From the NCBI GenBank assembly GCA_003151655.1, contig PLYB01000328.1, positions 7,498-16,164 on the forward strand: DNA of 8,667 bases, in the 5' to 3' direction. Below, in pieces: positions 1 through 5,478 of this stretch. Both the position numbers and the translations under genes were made by a program. The stretch comes from Gallionellaceae bacterium. Its GTDB lineage: Bacteria > Pseudomonadota > Gammaproteobacteria > Burkholderiales > Gallionellaceae. Every line of letters starts with the position of its first letter. The stretch's first letter is position 1. A model generated the notes under the pieces. It saw only the letters and a program-made list of their open reading frames with translations, did not search any database and was not told the origin of the DNA.

Positions 1-2
1 AG

Positions 3-25
3 CCCTCCCCCTTGAAGGGGGAGGG
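3..25. repeat. GC-rich perfect hairpin after the response regulator stop
   Basis: Positions 3-13 (C3 T C5 T2) are the exact reverse complement of 15-25, around a single central base at 14, so the real RNA loop would open to about 3-5 bases. It lies 3 bases beyond the stop codon (29-31) of the regulator on the minus strand. A very stable GC stem there could end or stabilise the chemotaxis transcript. No U-run is visible because the window ends at once, so an intrinsic terminator cannot be confirmed. Similar short C/G-rich palindromes occur as dispersed repeats in betaproteobacterial genomes (general knowledge, not checked), so it may instead be one copy of such a family. Confidence 0.6.
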
Positions 26-28
26 GAT

Positions 29-397
29 TTAAGCCATTACCAGCTTCGACACTGCTGCCAGCATTTGCGTCGGCAGGAAGGGCTTGACCACCCATGCTTT
101 TGCTCCCGCCGCCTGGCCTTCCTGCTTTTTCGATTCCTGCGACTCGGTGGTGAGCATGATCACCGGGGTAAATTTATAGGCCGCCATCTGTTTCAGTTTT
201 TTCACGAAGGTGATGCCGTCCATATTGGGCATGTTCACGTCGCTGATGACGAGATGCACCTTTTGACCGGTTAGCTTGGACAGTGCGTCCACTCCATCGC
301 AGCCTTCGATCACGTCATATCCTGCCCCGCGCAGCGCGATGCTTACCACTTGGCGCAACGAAGCCGAGTCATCCACTACCATCACTGTTTTAGCCAT
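29..397 (-). CDS. CheY-like single-domain response regulator (copy 1)
   Basis: This 122-residue protein is a receiver domain with no output domain. It starts MAKTVMVVDDSAS and carries the full active site: acidic pair D9-D10, phosphoacceptor D53 in SDVNMPNMDG, switch T83 in MLTTES, and K105 in VVKPF. Such proteins take a phosphoryl group from CheA-type kinases and bind a motor or other target in the cytoplasm. The ATG at 397 is preceded by GGAGG (406-410) at 8 bases, which decides the start; an upstream TTG in the same frame (490) would run into the neighbouring gene and has no support. It is the last visible gene of the receptor-regulator-regulator operon and is about 54% identical to the next gene upstream. 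Whether it acts on the flagellar motor (a true CheY) or on twitching or another output cannot be told from the sequence. Confidence 0.93.
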   Translation of the reverse strand: MAKTVMVVDDSASLRQVVSIALRGAGYDVIEGCDGVDALSKLTGQKVHLVISDVNMPNMDGITFVKKLKQMAAYKFTPVIMLTTESQESKKQEGQAAGAKAWVVKPFLPTQMLAAVSKLVMA

Positions 398-405
398 TTT
401 CCATT

Positions 406-410
406 CCTCC
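406..410 (-). promoter_or_regulatory. Ribosome binding site fixing the start of regulator copy 1
   Basis: GGAGG on the minus strand lies 8 bases before the ATG at 397. It excludes the longer in-frame TTG start at 490. Confidence 0.75.
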
Positions 411-440
411 AACAAATTAAATTTCAATCTCAACCTGCGC

Positions 441-809
441 TTACGGCAAAGCAAAATGCGAAGCCACATCCAGCAATTGCTGCTTATCAAACGGTTTGGT
501 TATCCACGCTTTAACACCGGCCTCCCGTGCCTGCTCGCGTGCAGAGCTGAGACAGCCGACCGAGAGCATGACAATCGGACAAAATTTGTGCTCCGGTAAA
601 TTTCTCACCGCTTGCACGAAACTGATGCCGCCCATGTTGGGCATGTTCACGTCGCTGATGATGAGATGCACCTTCTTGCCATTCAGTTTGGATAGCGCAT
701 CATTGCCATCACAACACTCGATGACATCGTATCCGGCGACATGTAAAAGGATGCTGGCAAGTTGCCGCACCGAGGCGGAGTCGTCCACAATCATGATGGT
801 TTTATCCAT
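441..809 (-). CDS. CheY-like single-domain response regulator (copy 2, diverged)
   Basis: This is a 122-residue receiver domain, the same length as copy 1 and alignable without gaps. The active site is kept: D9-D10, phosphoacceptor D53 in SDVNMPNMGG, S83 in the switch position and K105 in ITKPF. The differences are informative. D60 of copy 1 is G60, the TTES segment after beta-4 is replaced by SVGC, and helices 3 to 5 are largely different, so phosphorylation is probably retained while the partner surface has changed. Its ATG at 809 follows GGGAG (816-820) by 6 bases. The stop of the chemoreceptor gene lies only 12 bases upstream, so the two are very likely co-transcribed. It may be a phosphate sink or a second CheY with another target (inference). 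Confidence 0.93.
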   Translation of the reverse strand: MDKTIMIVDDSASVRQLASILLHVAGYDVIECCDGNDALSKLNGKKVHLIISDVNMPNMGGISFVQAVRNLPEHKFCPIVMLSVGCLSSAREQAREAGVKAWITKPFDKQQLLDVASHFALP

Positions 810-821
810 ATCGTTCTCCCG

Positions 822-2042
822 TTAAAAGAAGCTGATTTCTGTTGCAGCGGACTCTGGCGTTACACCAACCTCGCCGCCACTATGATTGCTGCGCTGTTCG
901 GTGGTGGTATAGCCCCGCGCCATTTCGCTCAACCAGGATTTGGCATCAATTGCCGGTTCGCCGCCGCTGTTTCGTTCGGCGGAACACAACTGGAGCTGGT
1001 TGTGCAGCCCGCCGAGGTTGTCGCGCACATGCGCCAATATCTGGCTGACCCGATCCTGGAACTGGAGATAAACCAGCGTATCGGAAATTTCCTTGCGGAT
1101 GCCTTCGCTTTCCTGACGCAGCATCTCGGTAGATGCGCTCAGCCCGCTGGCAACCGCCCCGAAATTGGACAGTACTTTGCGAATGATTTTTTCCGCCTCC
1201 TCGACTGAGCGCGTATCCTCCTCGCCGAACTTTTCCGCAGCGCCGATTACCGCCGTGATCGAGCTGTTGATGACATTGACCTTCTCCGCCATCTTCTTGC
1301 CGGTGTCGCTGGACAAAGTGGACAACTTGCGCACTTCGTCTGCCACCACCGCGAAGCCGCGTCCCGTATCACCGGCGCGCGCTGCCTCGATGGCGGCGTT
1401 AAGTGCCAGCAAATTGGTGCGGGCGGCGACCTCGGCCACTTCCGCTGCCATGCCCTTCAATTCGGTGGTATAGACGATCAGTTTTTGCACATCCTGCACC
1501 ATCTCGGCACGCTTGCGCAGTGCCGCGTCCATTGCGCGGTTGACGCCGACCAGATCGGCCTCGCTGGATGACAGTACCGATACCACGCTATCGCCGTCCA
1601 GATTGCCGGTGGTCTGTTGCGAAGCGATCACCGAGGCACGCAGACGCTCGACGATGGCATTGAAGCGCGTCACGATCTCGACAATGCTATCCTCGGTGTG
1701 ACCGCGCGCAGTTTCGATTTGTTTCACCCAGATCGGCGCAGCCTGATCGCAGATTTGTTCCAGTCCCACGATGCCGCTTAGTTTTTGCTGTTGCAATGCC
1801 TGATAGGCTTGTTCCAGTTCGGCTCCCGCCTGCCGCATCAGTTGCCGCAGCGCGGCGCGCTGGCGATGCGCACTGCCCCAGGCGCATAACGCGGCAAACA
1901 CCGCCACTGCAATAGCCACCTCCGCGAAGATGGTCTGCCCGCCCGCACCGCTTAACCAGGACACCCAAAGCAGTGCGGCAACCCCTGCACCGCCGCTTGC
2001 CAGCGGTGACATCCATAACCAGACATCCGTATTGGCACGCAT
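822..2042 (-). CDS. Methyl-accepting chemotaxis protein without a periplasmic sensor domain
   Basis: This is a 406-residue chemoreceptor that would control a CheA kinase through CheW. Two hydrophobic segments, about 9-30 and 38-56, are separated by only a few residues, so no extracellular ligand domain fits between them. A long helical region (about 60-200) leads into the diagnostic signalling hairpin, with TNLLALNAAIEAARAGD at 209-225 and RGFAVVADEVRKLS at 228-241. A FQDRVSQIL motif is at 328-336 and a low-complexity tail follows. No NWETF-like C-terminal tether for CheR/CheB is seen. The ATG at 2042 is chosen because AAAGGAG sits 8 bases before it; in-frame ATGs at 2048, 2063 and 2072 are alternatives, and the one at 2072 also has a GGAG at 9 bases. 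A TTG at 2153 is unlikely. It is first in an operon with two CheY-like genes. The stimulus is probably cytoplasmic, membrane-borne or relayed by a partner (inference). Confidence 0.93.
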   Translation of the reverse strand: MRANTDVWLWMSPLASGGAGVAALLWVSWLSGAGGQTIFAEVAIAVAVFAALCAWGSAHRQRAALRQLMRQAGAELEQAYQALQQQKLSGIVGLEQICDQAAPIWVKQIETARGHTEDSIVEIVTRFNAIVERLRASVIASQQTTGNLDGDSVVSVLSSSEADLVGVNRAMDAALRKRAEMVQDVQKLIVYTTELKGMAAEVAEVAARTNLLALNAAIEAARAGDTGRGFAVVADEVRKLSTLSSDTGKKMAEKVNVINSSITAVIGAAEKFGEEDTRSVEEAEKIIRKVLSNFGAVASGLSASTEMLRQESEGIRKEISDTLVYLQFQDRVSQILAHVRDNLGGLHNQLQLCSAERNSGGEPAIDAKSWLSEMARGYTTTEQRSNHSGGEVGVTPESAATEISFF

Positions 2043-2133
2043 AGCCATTGCTCCTTTATTCATTGCAGTCATGATGATTTTCTCCGCTTGAGGCAAAACA
2101 ACTAAATTCGAATTTGCACAACACGGGAAGCAT

Positions 2134-2154
2134 CTTGCGGCACTGCCGTACAAG
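2134..2154. repeat. Small imperfect hairpin in the chemoreceptor leader
   Basis: CTTG (2134-2137) pairs with CAAG (2151-2154), and CGGCA (2138-2142) pairs with TGCCG (2144-2148), with a two-base bulge. It lies between a possible promoter and the chemoreceptor start. It could fold in the leader RNA or be an operator, but could also be chance. Confidence 0.3.
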
Positions 2155-2183
2155 AAAATATCGGTGCAACACTGAACTTTGAA
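2155..2183 (-). promoter_or_regulatory. Possible sigma-70-type promoter of the chemotaxis operon
   Basis: On the minus strand TTCAAA (2178-2183) and TATTTT (2155-2160) are 17 bases apart, each matching its consensus box at 4 of 6 positions. The location, about 110 bases before the receptor ATG and downstream of the convergent-free end of the previous operon, is sensible. The match alone is weak. Confidence 0.3.
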
Positions 2184-2204
2184 TAAGCGGTTTGGAGGCG
2201 AGGG

Positions 2205-2221
2205 GTCAGTGTTTAACTGAC
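2205..2221. repeat. Short perfect hairpin between the two operons
   Basis: GTCAGT (2205-2210) and ACTGAC (2216-2221) are perfect inverted repeats around a five-base loop. It lies between the regulator gene and the chemoreceptor operon. There is no U-run on either strand, so it is not a convincing terminator. Confidence 0.35.
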
Positions 2222-2238
2222 AGGGTGTGAGGGAAGTT

Positions 2239-2293
2239 GTAGGTCGGGTTTCAACCCGACTGGGTGAAGGTGTCGGGTTGAAACCCGACCTAC
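2239..2293. repeat. Nested REP-like inverted repeat overlapping the regulator stop codon
   Basis: Two 22-base arms (2239-2260 and 2272-2293) are perfect reverse complements around an 11-base spacer. Each arm is itself a near-complete palindrome (GTCGGGTT..AACCCGAC), so the element can fold as one long cruciform or as two small hairpins. This looks like a REP/BIME-type unit; GTAGGTCGGGTTGAAACCCGACC units are widely dispersed in betaproteobacteria (general knowledge). The right arm contains the TAG stop of the NarL-type regulator at 2290-2292 and the first base of its last codon. On the minus strand it could stop transcription or protect the mRNA 3' end, but no U-run follows. Confidence 0.85.
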
Positions 2294-2928
2294 GTCCTAA
2301 AGGTTAAACATTGCTCTTTCGCGTAATGCATCAGTTCGACGTTGCTAAGCATGTGCATTTTTTTCAGGATGCGGCTGCGGTAGGTGCTGACGGTTTTGGA
2401 GCTCAAGGTCAGGGTATCGGCGATTTCTTTAATGGTCTTGGCCGAGGCGAGTAGCATGAATATCTGGTATTCGCGTTTTGAAAGAGTTTCGTGCAGCGGT
2501 TTGATGTGCGTTGCGCCAAATTCGTTGGCGAGCATTTCGGCAACTGCCGCGCTGATGTATTTTTTGCCGCTTGCCACGCGCTGCACCGCTTCCAGCACTA
2601 TCGCCGGAGCGCAGCCTTTGCTCAGATAGCCGGAGGCACCGGCTTTGATCAGGCGCACGGCGAATTGCTCTTCCGGGAAGGTACTTAAGATCAGCACGGA
2701 CAATCCGGGCTTTTCCTCCCGCAGTTGCTTGAGCGTTTCGATGCCGCCCATGCCGGGCATCGAAATATCGAGCAGGGCCACGTCGCAGTCGTTGGTTTGC
2801 ATCCATTGCAGGACGGATGCACCGTCGGCAAATTCCGCCACGATCTTCATCTCGTGGTTTTTTTCCAGAATTTCCCGCAACCCTTGGCGCACAACGGCAT
2901 GATCGTCGGCAAGCAGAATGCGGATCAT
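2290..2928 (-). CDS. NarL/FixJ-family response regulator (receiver + LuxR-type HTH)
   Basis: This is a 212-residue DNA-binding response regulator of the usual family length. The receiver (about 1-120) has D8-D9, phosphoacceptor D54 in LLDISMPGMGG, S82 and K104 in YLSKG. A LuxR/GerE-type helix-turn-helix follows at about 149-205, with LSKREYQIFMLLA, the IKEIADTL helix and the recognition helix SSKTVSTYRSRILKKM. It should be phosphorylated by a HisKA_3-class kinase, the class encoded directly upstream. The ATG at 2928 is preceded by GAGG (2937-2940) at 8 bases. It lies 143 bases after the kinase gene with repeats between, so co-transcription is likely but an own promoter cannot be excluded. Its stop codon lies inside a REP-like palindrome. 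Target genes are unknown. Confidence 0.95.
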   Translation of the reverse strand: MIRILLADDHAVVRQGLREILEKNHEMKIVAEFADGASVLQWMQTNDCDVALLDISMPGMGGIETLKQLREEKPGLSVLILSTFPEEQFAVRLIKAGASGYLSKGCAPAIVLEAVQRVASGKKYISAAVAEMLANEFGATHIKPLHETLSKREYQIFMLLASAKTIKEIADTLTLSSKTVSTYRSRILKKMHMLSNVELMHYAKEQCLTFRT

Positions 2929-2944
2929 ATTAACAACCTCTTTT

Positions 2945-3056
2945 GTCCACGAAATACACGAAATAAATACAAATGGTTAACTCATTACCCATTGTGTGAT
3001 GATCTATAGCTTGGTGTCCTATCGCATTTTTCGTGCCTTTCGTGTTTTTCGTGGAC
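2945..3056. repeat. CACGAAA-type repeat pair, inverted, between kinase and regulator
   Basis: The left arm (2945-2963, GTCCACGAAATACACGAAA) and right arm (3038-3056, read on the minus strand) match at 18 of 19 positions in inverted orientation, enclosing about 74 bases. The right arm extends into a third unit, giving TTTCGTG three times at about 3029-3053. Dispersed GTCCACGAAA-CACGAAA repeats are known from many proteobacterial genomes (general knowledge). In the transcript the arms could form a long stem that separates kinase from regulator expression. The left arm ends just before the regulator's ribosome binding site at 2937-2940. Confidence 0.75.
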
Positions 3057-3071
3057 ACTGTTTTTTTAGGA

Positions 3072-4565
3072 TCATGCGTCCTCCCGGTTGTCCGCAGGCA
3101 GCGGCAACTTTATCGTCACACTGAATCCGTTGCCGGGCTGGCTATCGAATGTAATTTTGCCGCCCAGTTGCGCGACGCGTTCACGCATGCCGCGCAGCCC
3201 ATAGGAGGTCGGGGCAACGCTGTGCCCTTGCGGCAGACCGCAGCCATTGTCGCTGATCGACATGGCGACCATCCCCTCATCGCACTGGCATTCAACTGCC
3301 ACTGTGGACGCACCGGAGTGGCGCGCGACATTGGTAAGTGATTCCTGAAAAATGCGGAACAGGTTGATTGAAACTACCTTGCCTGACTTGATCTTGGCTA
3401 ATCGGCACTCACCATCGTTGTCGCCGCCGCAGATGACTTTGCATTCGGTATTGGTGCGATTCTGGAATTGCCCGGCTTGCCATTCAAGTGCCGCCCTGAG
3501 TCCGAGATCATCCATCATGCTGGGGCGCAGGTCGGTGATGATGTGGCGCATGGATTGCAGCGCATGATCGAGCAGGGCTGACATGGCTTCGACGCGCCCG
3601 AGTAGCGGTATTGCATCTTCATTCGCGGCAAGCTGATCGGCCAGCCAGTGAGCATCCATGCGCAGGGCGGTCAGCGTGCCGCCCAAGTCGTCGTGAATTT
3701 CCCGCGCAGCACTGGCTTTTTCTTCCTCGCGCACGGTCAGCAGGTGTGCCGACAGCTCGTGCAGAAGTTGTTCCTTGTGCTTGCGCCGGGTGATGTCGTG
3801 GCTGAATACGAATATTTCTTTGCTTTCCGGCAGAAAGGTGGAAGACACCTCAAGGTCGATCACGCTACCGTCCTTGCGCCGGTGTTGCGTCTCGAAACGA
3901 TATTGTCCCCGCGCCATGACTTTGTCGATGTGCGCCTTAATCTCTGCTTGCTCTGCGCACACTTCAAGTTGACTGATGTTCATCCCCACCAGCTCTTGCA
4001 TCGTATAGCCTGACATGCCGGCGTAAGCCTCGTTGACCTCTTGCAGAACACCTTGCGCATTGGTCATCCAAAAGCCGTCCATCGCTGTTGCAATCACCTG
4101 ATGGTGGCGACGCAGCATGGCCTGTTCTTTTTTGCGCTCGGCGATCTTGCGTGAGCTGATGTCCTCAACCACGACCAGGCAAAACTGTTTTTCGTCATCG
4201 GCGACGGCATGAACCGCAGCATATAAGGGCAGCTTTAAACCCAGATTATTTTTACTGCAAGCTTGTTCAAATGACAGCTCGCATGATATTTTTGTATCGG
4301 ACTCGAATACTTCATCCAGATAATCGTCAAACAGCGCGCCATCAAAAACCACATAGTCACTCAGAAAATGTCGTGCATGCCGGAGTGAATGCGCATCGGG
4401 CAGCCCCGTCGCGACAAATTTTGCATCGCATATTCTGCCAGCACGATCAAGGAAGAAGTAGCCGTTTGCAGATACCTCCGGCAAGTGATGATTTCTGAAT
4501 TTCGCCTGCCTGCGCAGGCCGCTATTAATGAGCAGTGATTGACCCATGGTAAGTACTCCATTCAT
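3072..4565 (-). CDS. Soluble two-PAS sensor histidine kinase, HisKA_3 class
   Basis: This is a 497-residue cytoplasmic kinase with no membrane segment. A PAS-like region (about 30-140, ending VVVEDISSRKIAERK) is followed by a clear PAS/PAC domain (about 150-265, ending FSHDITRRKHKE). The HisKA_3 domain has the phosphoacceptor H291 in AAREIHDDLGGTL. The ATPase domain carries the N-box (FQESLTNVARHS, N412), the G1 box DNGCGLP (439-445) and the G2 segment YGLRGMRERV (455-464). It autophosphorylates and should pass phosphate to the NarL-type regulator encoded next. The ATG at 4565 has GGAG at 6 bases; an ATG at 4547, with GGAG at 8 bases, is equally possible and would shorten the overlap with the small gene upstream. 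The PAS ligand is unknown; C202 and other cysteines do not form an obvious heme or FeS motif. Confidence 0.95.
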   Translation of the reverse strand: MNGVLTMGQSLLINSGLRRQAKFRNHHLPEVSANGYFFLDRAGRICDAKFVATGLPDAHSLRHARHFLSDYVVFDGALFDDYLDEVFESDTKISCELSFEQACSKNNLGLKLPLYAAVHAVADDEKQFCLVVVEDISSRKIAERKKEQAMLRRHHQVIATAMDGFWMTNAQGVLQEVNEAYAGMSGYTMQELVGMNISQLEVCAEQAEIKAHIDKVMARGQYRFETQHRRKDGSVIDLEVSSTFLPESKEIFVFSHDITRRKHKEQLLHELSAHLLTVREEEKASAAREIHDDLGGTLTALRMDAHWLADQLAANEDAIPLLGRVEAMSALLDHALQSMRHIITDLRPSMMDDLGLRAALEWQAGQFQNRTNTECKVICGGDNDGECRLAKIKSGKVVSINLFRIFQESLTNVARHSGASTVAVECQCDEGMVAMSISDNGCGLPQGHSVAPTSYGLRGMRERVAQLGGKITFDSQPGNGFSVTIKLPLPADNREDA

Positions 4566-4776
4566 GACTATCTCCGTTGTACATCATCGCCAGACAGTCG
4601 TCGCGCCAAAGGCATTCAAATTGATTGCATACCCTGCCACAGACAGAGGCATAGCAATCCAGACGTCCTTCTAACCGTTGAAATTTTCTGACTAATTGGA
4701 GCTTCACGATATCGCTTATTGCAAACCCAGTTAGTGGGGCAGTTAACTCTTCTGACTTGGCATTCCGTGTATTCAT
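4525..4776 (-). CDS. Small Cys-rich protein of unknown function
   Basis: This 83-residue ORF fills the gap between the 155-residue gene (15 bases away) and the kinase gene, whose first 41 bases it overlaps in another frame. I do not recognise a named domain. A helical stretch (about 20-36) is followed by a compact cysteine cluster, DCYASVCGRVCNQFECLWRDD then C, with spacings C-x4-C-x3-C-x4-C-x5-C between about 41 and 61. The WRDDC ending resembles small Cys-rich betaproteobacterial hypotheticals I recall loosely, which raises my belief that it is real. The five cysteines could bind metal or form disulphides. The ATG at 4776 follows an in-frame stop by two codons and has only a weak GGAT before it, so translation probably relies on coupling with the upstream gene. 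A chance ORF remains possible. Confidence 0.55.
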   Translation of the reverse strand: MNTRNAKSEELTAPLTGFAISDIVKLQLVRKFQRLEGRLDCYASVCGRVCNQFECLWRDDCLAMMYNGDSHEWSTYHGSITAH

Positions 4777-4791
4777 GATTTAAATCCGGGT

Positions 4792-5259
4792 TCAAGCTGC
4801 CCAACTCACGCGCTCCATCGCCACATCAAAGGATTTATTCTTGAGCAGCGAGGCCAGCTCACTTTCCAGCACACGCAAATGCATCTCGGCTTCATGAGCT
4901 TGAGTTTTGTTCAGTAGATCCAGATATTTTTTATGCATCTTGCGATAATTATTGCCCAGCAATGAATTGCAGGATTTCAATATTGAATCACGGCAATCCG
5001 TCTTTTCAGTTTGCTGCCGGATCATTTGCTCAAGCATGTCGCGGAAATACAAGATATCCTCTTTCAGCGCGTTGATGCGGGAACTGTCCACAACACCGAA
5101 CTGCGCTGCTTGAGCCACACAATTGGTATTCTTCAGGCTATTTTTGGCAGGGCGATAAAACTTCCGCGATTCGTCAACATCAATAATTTCGCCGTGATGA
5201 ATATTTTTCAAGTGATGAGAACTTACTGAACGCAGCACATTTCCGGTCATCATTTCCAT
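4792..5259 (-). CDS. Hypothetical helical protein, first gene of the kinase operon
   Basis: This 155-residue protein has no domain I recognise. The N-terminal 60 residues are polar and probably loose, with a His-rich patch (HHLKNIHHGE, about 15-24). From about 60 onwards it is predicted by eye to be almost all helix, with heptad-like spacing of Leu/Ile/Met at about 63-85 and 120-141, which would suit a coiled coil or helical bundle. Cysteines are at 47, 89 and 97. There is no signal peptide or membrane segment, so it is likely cytoplasmic. The ATG at 5259 has AAAGGGG (core 5268-5271) 8 bases upstream, a good site. It leads the row of genes that ends in the histidine kinase and regulator. A role as a sensor partner or a product of the same regulon is inference from position only. 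Confidence 0.75.
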   Translation of the reverse strand: MEMMTGNVLRSVSSHHLKNIHHGEIIDVDESRKFYRPAKNSLKNTNCVAQAAQFGVVDSSRINALKEDILYFRDMLEQMIRQQTEKTDCRDSILKSCNSLLGNNYRKMHKKYLDLLNKTQAHEAEMHLRVLESELASLLKNKSFDVAMERVSWAA

Positions 5260-5474
5260 TTTAATATCCCCTTTAACTCCGGTTTTTGATGGGAGCCATT
5301 TTGGGCATGCGCCGTTTTTTAGAGTATCGGCGGTTTGCCCAATATACGTTAAGTAAACTCAGTAATCGCCCATCGGTGTTTGTCCTATGCCGCTCGCCCG
5401 TAAAATTCTGTAAACTCCCGCTTCCAATCGATGCAACCGACTCATCTATCAGGAATGCGCGGCCTCGAATATCC
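5260..5474. other. Divergent intergenic control region
   Basis: These 215 bases separate the minus-strand operon starting at 5259 from the plus-strand kinase starting at 5475, so promoters for both must lie here unless they lie inside genes. I see a FliA-like candidate on the minus strand (5324-5351) and a TATATT box (5341-5346, minus) without a good -35. On the plus strand TTGTCC (5380-5385) and TAAAAT (5401-5406) stand 15 bases apart, shorter than ideal. GTAAACTC occurs twice, at 5353-5360 and 5410-5417, possibly a direct-repeat operator. No RNA gene or terminator is seen. Confidence 0.55.
5324..5351 (-). promoter_or_regulatory. Candidate sigma-28 (FliA)-like promoter for the 155-residue gene operon
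   Basis: On the minus strand GCCGATAC (5324-5331) matches the FliA -10 consensus GCCGATAA at 7 of 8 positions. TAACGTAT (5344-5351) matches TAAAGTTT at 6 of 8, with a 12-base spacer where 11 is usual. It would give a leader of about 55-60 bases before the ATG at 5259. The link to motility genes nearby makes it interesting, but such matches arise by chance. Confidence 0.3.
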
Positions 5475-5478
5475 ATGA
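5431..5478 (+). CDS. Possible 15-codon leader ORF coupled to the large kinase
   Basis: An ATG at 5431 opens MQPTHLSGMRGLEYP and its TGA (5476-5478) overlaps the kinase ATG (5475-5477) as ATGA. An internal ATG at 5455 is in the same frame. The kinase itself lacks a clear ribosome binding site (the nearest AGGA, 5451-5454, is about 20 bases away), so start by coupling from this short ORF would make sense. The leader has no strong ribosome binding site of its own, so this is tentative. Confidence 0.25.
   Translation: MQPTHLSGMRGLEYP

Noticed and set aside
762..1208. 148-codon plus-strand open frame across the chemoreceptor 3' end
   Set aside because: It lies opposite a gene with unmistakable chemoreceptor motifs, and its product has no recognisable domain or ribosome binding site.
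2043..2153. Longer chemoreceptor start at TTG 2153
   Set aside because: The extra residues are unlike a receptor N-terminus, and ATG starts with good ribosome binding sites lie downstream.
2153..2185. FliA-like promoter before the chemoreceptor (CAAAGTTC and ACCGATAT on the minus strand)
   Set aside because: The boxes are only 8 bases apart, well short of the usual 11, and each has two mismatches.
2945..3056. CRISPR-like array from the repeated CACGAAA units
   Set aside because: The units are short, inverted and lack regular spacers, and no cas genes are present.
4616..4804. 62-codon minus-strand frame overlapping the Cys-rich gene
   Set aside because: It starts at TTG and covers the same DNA in another frame; the Cys-rich frame fits the gene spacing better.
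5273..5476. 67-codon minus-strand frame in the divergent intergenic region
   Set aside because: It would occupy the space needed for both promoters; the product is basic and featureless with no good ribosome binding site.
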